This document shows, piece by piece, positions 6,875 through 10,114 of a stretch of 10,114 nt of DNA (positions within the stretch are counted from its first letter, which is position 1; each line of letters begins with the position of its first letter). The DNA lies in contig JAUHYS010000057.1 of assembly GCA_030426445.1 (NCBI GenBank), positions 1 to 10,114 of the forward strand. The letters run 5' to 3'. The notes beneath the pieces are model-generated. The model did no database searches. It was not told the DNA's origin and saw only the letters and a list, made by a program, of their open reading frames with translations. Origin of the DNA: a bacterium (GTDB lineage Bacteria > UBA10199 > DSSB01). A program made the translations under genes and the position numbers.

Positions 6875-6896
6875 AAAAATAAGCGCAACGAGCTTA
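6875..6896 (-). terminator. Probable intrinsic terminator of the rpoD-tRNA transcript
   Basis: On the minus strand, TAAGC (6896-6892) and GCTTA (6884-6880) form a five-bp stem with a seven-nt loop, followed by TTTTT (6879-6875). The stem is short, so termination may be partial. It lies about 40 nt after the tRNA 3' end and just before the next promoter, the right place for a unit boundary. Confidence 0.5.
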
Positions 6897-6937
6897 AATC
6901 CATTTAATTGCTAGAAACTACAAAAAAAACAAAAAAA

Positions 6938-7011
6938 TGGGCCGAGAAGGACTTGAACCTTCGACCGCCCGGTTATGAGCCGGGAGCTCTAACCAACTGA
7001 GCTATCGGCCC
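6938..7011 (-). tRNA. tRNA with CAT anticodon, probably lysidine-type tRNA-Ile2 (alternative: elongator tRNA-Met)
   Basis: The 74-nt cloverleaf is complete: acceptor GGGCCGA/TCGGCCC, D-stem GCTC/GAGC, anticodon stem CCCGG/CCGGG with loop CTCATAA (anticodon 6977-6975), and T-arm GAAGG-TTCAAGT-CCTTC. The discriminator is A and no CCA is encoded. A CAT anticodon is shared by tRNA-Met and by tRNA-Ile2, whose C34 becomes lysidine through TilS. Pairs C4-G69 and C5-G68, known TilS determinants in E. coli, are both present, and the anticodon arm resembles tRNA-Ile2 of other bacteria as I recall it. It also lacks initiator tRNA features: it has a paired 1-72 position and no three G-C pairs next to the anticodon loop. 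It starts one nt after the rpoD stop and must be released from a shared transcript by RNase P. Confidence 0.93.
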
Positions 7012-7012
7012 T

Positions 7013-8818
7013 CTACCAATCAACAAAACTGCGTAATTTTTTGGCTCGTGAAGGATGTCTGAGTTTTCGCAATGCCTTGGCTTCAATTTGACGAATCCGC
7101 TCACGCGTCACAGAAAAGTCTTTACCGACTTCTTCTAAAGTATGGTCTGATTTTTCTCCAATTCCAAAACGCATTCGCAGTACTTTTTCTTCACGAGGTG
7201 TCAAAGTTGATAAAACTTTCGTCGTGCTTTCAGAAAGACTCATCCCTACCACAGCATCCGAAGGGTTGAGTACACTTTTATCTTCGATAAAATCGCCTAA
7301 ATGACTGTCTTCCTCTTCACCAATCGGCGTCTCTAAAGAAATGGGTTCTTTGGCGATCTTGAGAACTTTTCTGACCTTTTCTACAGGGAGCTCCATCTTT
7401 TCGGCAATTTCTTCAGGAGTGGGCTCTCTGCCCAACTCTTGGACTAAATAACGAGAAGTGCGTACAAGCTTGTTAATGGTTTCGATCATATGCACAGGAA
7501 TACGGATAGTACGTGCCTGATCGGCAATCGCGCGAGTAATGGCCTGACGGATCCACCAGGTCGCATAAGTGGAGAACTTATAACCTCGGCGGTATTCAAA
7601 CTTGTCGACAGCTTTCATCAAACCGATATTCCCCTCTTGAATCAGATCTAAAAACTGTAAACCGCGGTTGGTGTATTTTTTAGCAATACTGACTACCAGC
7701 CTTAGATTGGCTTCGATGAGCTCACTTTTCGCCATTTCGGCCAATTGTTCGTTGCGTTTGATATCTCGATAAAGCTTTTTAAGTTCTTCACTAGAATAAC
7801 CGTACTCTACCTCCAAAGAGGCAATTTGTTTTTTAGCGGCTTGAGCTTGCTTGGCCATATTAAGGACTTCGGCTTTATCGACCTTGAGATCCTTTACCAG
7901 CTTCCTCATAATATAACTGCTTGAATGGGCTTTGTGTAGTTTTTGGTAAGCTTCTTTAAGATCTTTACTGACTTTAATACAGATGCGTTTGAAAATGACT
8001 TCTTGCGTATCCACCTGATCTGCCATTTCCTTTAACCGGTCGATCATTTTACTTAAGACTTTGCGGTTAAAACGAATCTCTTTCACTAAGGATAATAGCT
8101 TTTGTCTGGAGGCTTCGATATTTTTTTCGGTGTTTTCTTTAACCTTCTCAGAAATATTAGACCCTTTTAGCTTTTTTAAGTGACGCTGGTATTTTCGACT
8201 CTCTAGTTTAAACTCGTTGAAGATCTTTAAAAGCCGTTCTCGATAGTCTTCCTCTTTTTTTTCAAGCTCAGCCTCTTCTTCGATTGTCTCGCCCTGGGTG
8301 ATATCTTCATAGTCTTTTATCAGTTCAGACAAGCGAAGCTTGCCTTTTTTGAGCCCATCTGCCAAATCGAGAATTTCGTTATTTCCCAAGGGGCTGGTAA
8401 TCAAAGTAATCAGAACGTCATCTTCGTGCTCTTCGATGCGCTTTGCAATTTCTACTTCTCCTTCACGAGTCAACAAAGCAACCGAACCCATTTTACGTAA
8501 ATACATACGAACAGGGTCACTGGATTTACCATAGGTCTCGGCAGGCTCCGCTTTAGTAGACTCATCGTCATCCGCTTTACTTGATTTTTGAACCGCTATT
8601 TTTCCTTTTGACTTTAGCTTTTTAAACTCTTCCTCAGACTCCACAATAACCAGATCGCTCTCATCCAAAATACTGAGCACCTGATCAATTTGTTCAGCCG
8701 AAACCACATTTTCTGGCAAAGCCTCATTGATTTCTGCATAAGTCAAAAAACCACGCTTCTGGCCTAGAGCAATGATTTGTTCAACGGCTTTCACTTTTGT
8801 TTCTTTAGTTTTGGCCAT
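7013..8818 (-). CDS. rpoD: Primary RNA polymerase sigma factor (sigma-70)
   Basis: This is the housekeeping sigma factor, which directs RNA polymerase to -35/-10 promoters. All regions are present over 601 residues (E. coli 613): region 1.1 at about 8-60, an acidic linker to 95, region 1.2 at 99-133 (SDPVRMYLRKMG and LLTREGE), a charged non-conserved insert at about 134-360, and region 2 at 366-437. Region 2 contains NLRLVVSIAKKY, the core-binding DLIQEGNIGLMKAVDKFEY, and the -10-recognising YKFSTYATWWIRQAITRAI. Region 3 covers 440-512. Region 4 (525-601) has the -35-binding helix-turn-helix HTLEEVGKDFSVTRERIRQIE. Region 1.1 and the insert mark it as the primary, not an alternative, sigma. 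AGAGAGG lies four nt before the ATG. The gene overlaps the dnaG end by 14 nt and ends one nt before a tRNA, so all three are probably co-transcribed. Confidence 0.98.
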   Translation of the reverse strand: MAKTKETKVKAVEQIIALGQKRGFLTYAEINEALPENVVSAEQIDQVLSILDESDLVIVESEEEFKKLKSKGKIAVQKSSKADDDESTKAEPAETYGKSSDPVRMYLRKMGSVALLTREGEVEIAKRIEEHEDDVLITLITSPLGNNEILDLADGLKKGKLRLSELIKDYEDITQGETIEEEAELEKKEEDYRERLLKIFNEFKLESRKYQRHLKKLKGSNISEKVKENTEKNIEASRQKLLSLVKEIRFNRKVLSKMIDRLKEMADQVDTQEVIFKRICIKVSKDLKEAYQKLHKAHSSSYIMRKLVKDLKVDKAEVLNMAKQAQAAKKQIASLEVEYGYSSEELKKLYRDIKRNEQLAEMAKSELIEANLRLVVSIAKKYTNRGLQFLDLIQEGNIGLMKAVDKFEYRRGYKFSTYATWWIRQAITRAIADQARTIRIPVHMIETINKLVRTSRYLVQELGREPTPEEIAEKMELPVEKVRKVLKIAKEPISLETPIGEEEDSHLGDFIEDKSVLNPSDAVVGMSLSESTTKVLSTLTPREEKVLRMRFGIGEKSDHTLEEVGKDFSVTRERIRQIEAKALRKLRHPSRAKKLRSFVDW

Positions 8819-10114
8819 ATAACCTCTCTTTATTTTTTACCACTTGAGCAAGAGCTTCAATTTTATTTTTAAGAACCCCTAAATCATTTAACGTTTTTGG
8901 CAAAGCGCGGATCTCATATTTTAATTTTTTTTCCTGAAGTTGTAATATGACTTGGTCAATATTTGTACTTTGTAAACTGGAAATTTCCTCTGATAATTTT
9001 TCTTTCATCAATAAAGCACTAAGATAGCGGTTTTCTTCCTCAGAGAGCAAGTTTAAAAAATCAGCGATAGCTTCTCCCTGAGAATCTTCAAACATAAATT
9101 TGGGTTTCCACGACCACATCAACTGCGCAATCTTTTTTCCATTCTCCGAAAAAAAGTCTTCGGGGGAAATTTCTTTTTTAAGCTCCTCACGTAGATGTGG
9201 GAACTTCAACCAAGTTTCAAAAATTGCTTCTTCTTCTGGCAAACAAGATAACTGAAGCGAATTTTTTAAGTTCTCTCCTCTAGCCTGATTTGGCTTCTCT
9301 ACCTTATTATAAAAAGCCTTAGGGTTTTGTTCCCAGGACTCTAGCCAGGTCTCAGGTACCTGTAGAGCATTGGCCAAATAATTTTGATAAAGACGCCGAC
9401 GAAAATAATCGGGTATTCTTTTGATCAACTTTAAACAGCGCTGTGCTACGCGACCTTTTAATTCGAGATTTTTATTTTGTAAAACCTCTTCTGACCATTT
9501 ATCGATCAGGTTTTCCAAAAGGTTTCGCCTATTTTTTAGCTTTTTTTCAAAAACCAGCTGCCCTGCAGTCTTGAGTAAGCTATCAGGGTCTTCATCGCTC
9601 TCCAAGGCGACATAAGTCGGCACAATATCCTGCTCTAAAATGATCTCTAAAGCTTTGAGCGTGGCTTTTTGCCCGGCCGTATCTCCGTCAAATACTAAGA
9701 TAAGTTCTTGAGCTAGCCTTTTCAAGGTTTTGACATGAAATAAAGTTAAGGCAGTCCCTAATGGAGCAACCGCTTCCCCGAAACCATGTGCATGCAAGGC
9801 AATCACATCCATATAACCTTCTGCAATCATCACACGCTCAGTCTTACGGATGCTTTCTTTTGCAGTATGCATGCCATAAAAAAGTTCGCCCTTTTTAAAA
9901 ATCATGGATTCGGGAGAATTAATGTATTTCGGTCCAAAATGCTTTTCATTGATTAAACGCCCACCGAAACCGACGACTTTTTTATCAAAACGAAAAATAG
10001 GAAAAAGTAAGCGCCCACGAAAAAACTCCCGATTTCCTTTAAAAAGTCCACTTTTTTGCAATTCTGATGGGGTAAAGCCCTTACTGAGTAATTTTTTTTC
10101 CAAGCCAGAGTTTT
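8805..10114 (-). CDS. dnaG: DNA primase DnaG, 5' end outside window
   Basis: DnaG makes the RNA primers for DNA replication and works with the DnaB helicase. About 435 C-terminal residues are present; the N-terminal zinc-binding domain and the first part of the polymerase core lie to the right of the window. The TTG at 10103 is not the start: the frame stays open to the edge, and the residues before it continue the family pattern. Visible parts (numbered from that TTG) are the core segment RGRLLFPI and VVGFGGRL (30-50), the TOPRIM domain with EGYMDV (95-100), the metal-binding VFDGDTAG (137-144) and DPDSL (172-176). After these comes a diverged C-terminal helical part (from about 280) that should include the DnaB-binding region. 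Active-site acidic residues are intact. The stop TAA lies inside the rpoD gene, giving a 14-nt overlap and likely translational coupling. Confidence 0.96.
   Translation of the reverse strand, partial: NSGLEKKLLSKGFTPSELQKSGLFKGNREFFRGRLLFPIFRFDKKVVGFGGRLINEKHFGPKYINSPESMIFKKGELFYGMHTAKESIRKTERVMIAEGYMDVIALHAHGFGEAVAPLGTALTLFHVKTLKRLAQELILVFDGDTAGQKATLKALEIILEQDIVPTYVALESDEDPDSLLKTAGQLVFEKKLKNRRNLLENLIDKWSEEVLQNKNLELKGRVAQRCLKLIKRIPDYFRRRLYQNYLANALQVPETWLESWEQNPKAFYNKVEKPNQARGENLKNSLQLSCLPEEEAIFETWLKFPHLREELKKEISPEDFFSENGKKIAQLMWSWKPKFMFEDSQGEAIADFLNLLSEEENRYLSALLMKEKLSEEISSLQSTNIDQVILQLQEKKLKYEIRALPKTLNDLGVLKNKIEALAQVVKNKERLYGQN

Noticed and set aside
10101..10103. TTG as the start codon of dnaG
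   Set aside because: The frame is open to the window edge, the residues before it continue a primase core, and essential N-terminal domains would be missing. The gene is simply cut by the window.

Overview
This is chromosomal DNA of moderate-to-low GC (roughly 40% by eye), with every supported gene on the minus strand. The order dnaG-rpoD-tRNA, then a CT398-type zinc-ribbon protein and an RNase HI, resembles what is seen in Gram-negative bacteria of the former Deltaproteobacteria. The sigma factor has the primary sigma-70 layout with region 1.1 and a long non-conserved insert, which also fits. I cannot name the species, and the lineage call is inference from gene order and sequence style.

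Reading along the minus strand (right to left), the window opens inside dnaG (DNA primase, 5' end outside the window). dnaG overlaps the start of rpoD by 14 nt. One nucleotide after the rpoD stop comes a tRNA with anticodon CAT. Its acceptor stem and anticodon arm point to the lysidine-modified tRNA-Ile2 rather than elongator tRNA-Met. The tRNA has no encoded CCA and is followed by T-rich sequence and a small hairpin-plus-T terminator. This block therefore looks like a 'macromolecular synthesis' operon ending in a tRNA.

A good sigma-70 promoter (TTGACA, 17 nt, TAGGAT) then starts a compact three-gene operon: a coiled-coil protein with a C-terminal four-cysteine zinc ribbon, a 91-residue helical protein of unknown function, and a compact RNase HI with an intact active site. 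The last two genes abut (stop TAA directly followed by ATG). A weak hairpin terminator lies after RNase HI.

The gap at 5017-5345 has no gene but is rich in structure. It holds a near-perfect 52-nt palindrome, an 11-bp tandem repeat, an inverted repeat over a possible -35 box, and a 10-bp-period repeat. These sit upstream of the last unit: two very large genes overlapping by ATGA, an 809-residue protein and a protein of at least 863 residues that runs off the left edge. Neither is recognisable by family. Both are rich in predicted beta strands, lack an obvious signal peptide or membrane segment, and share a short strand-turn-helix motif followed in each by an IGP-containing strand. They look like members of one undescribed family. 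This pair and the structured DNA in front of it are the least explained part of the window; the rest is housekeeping.
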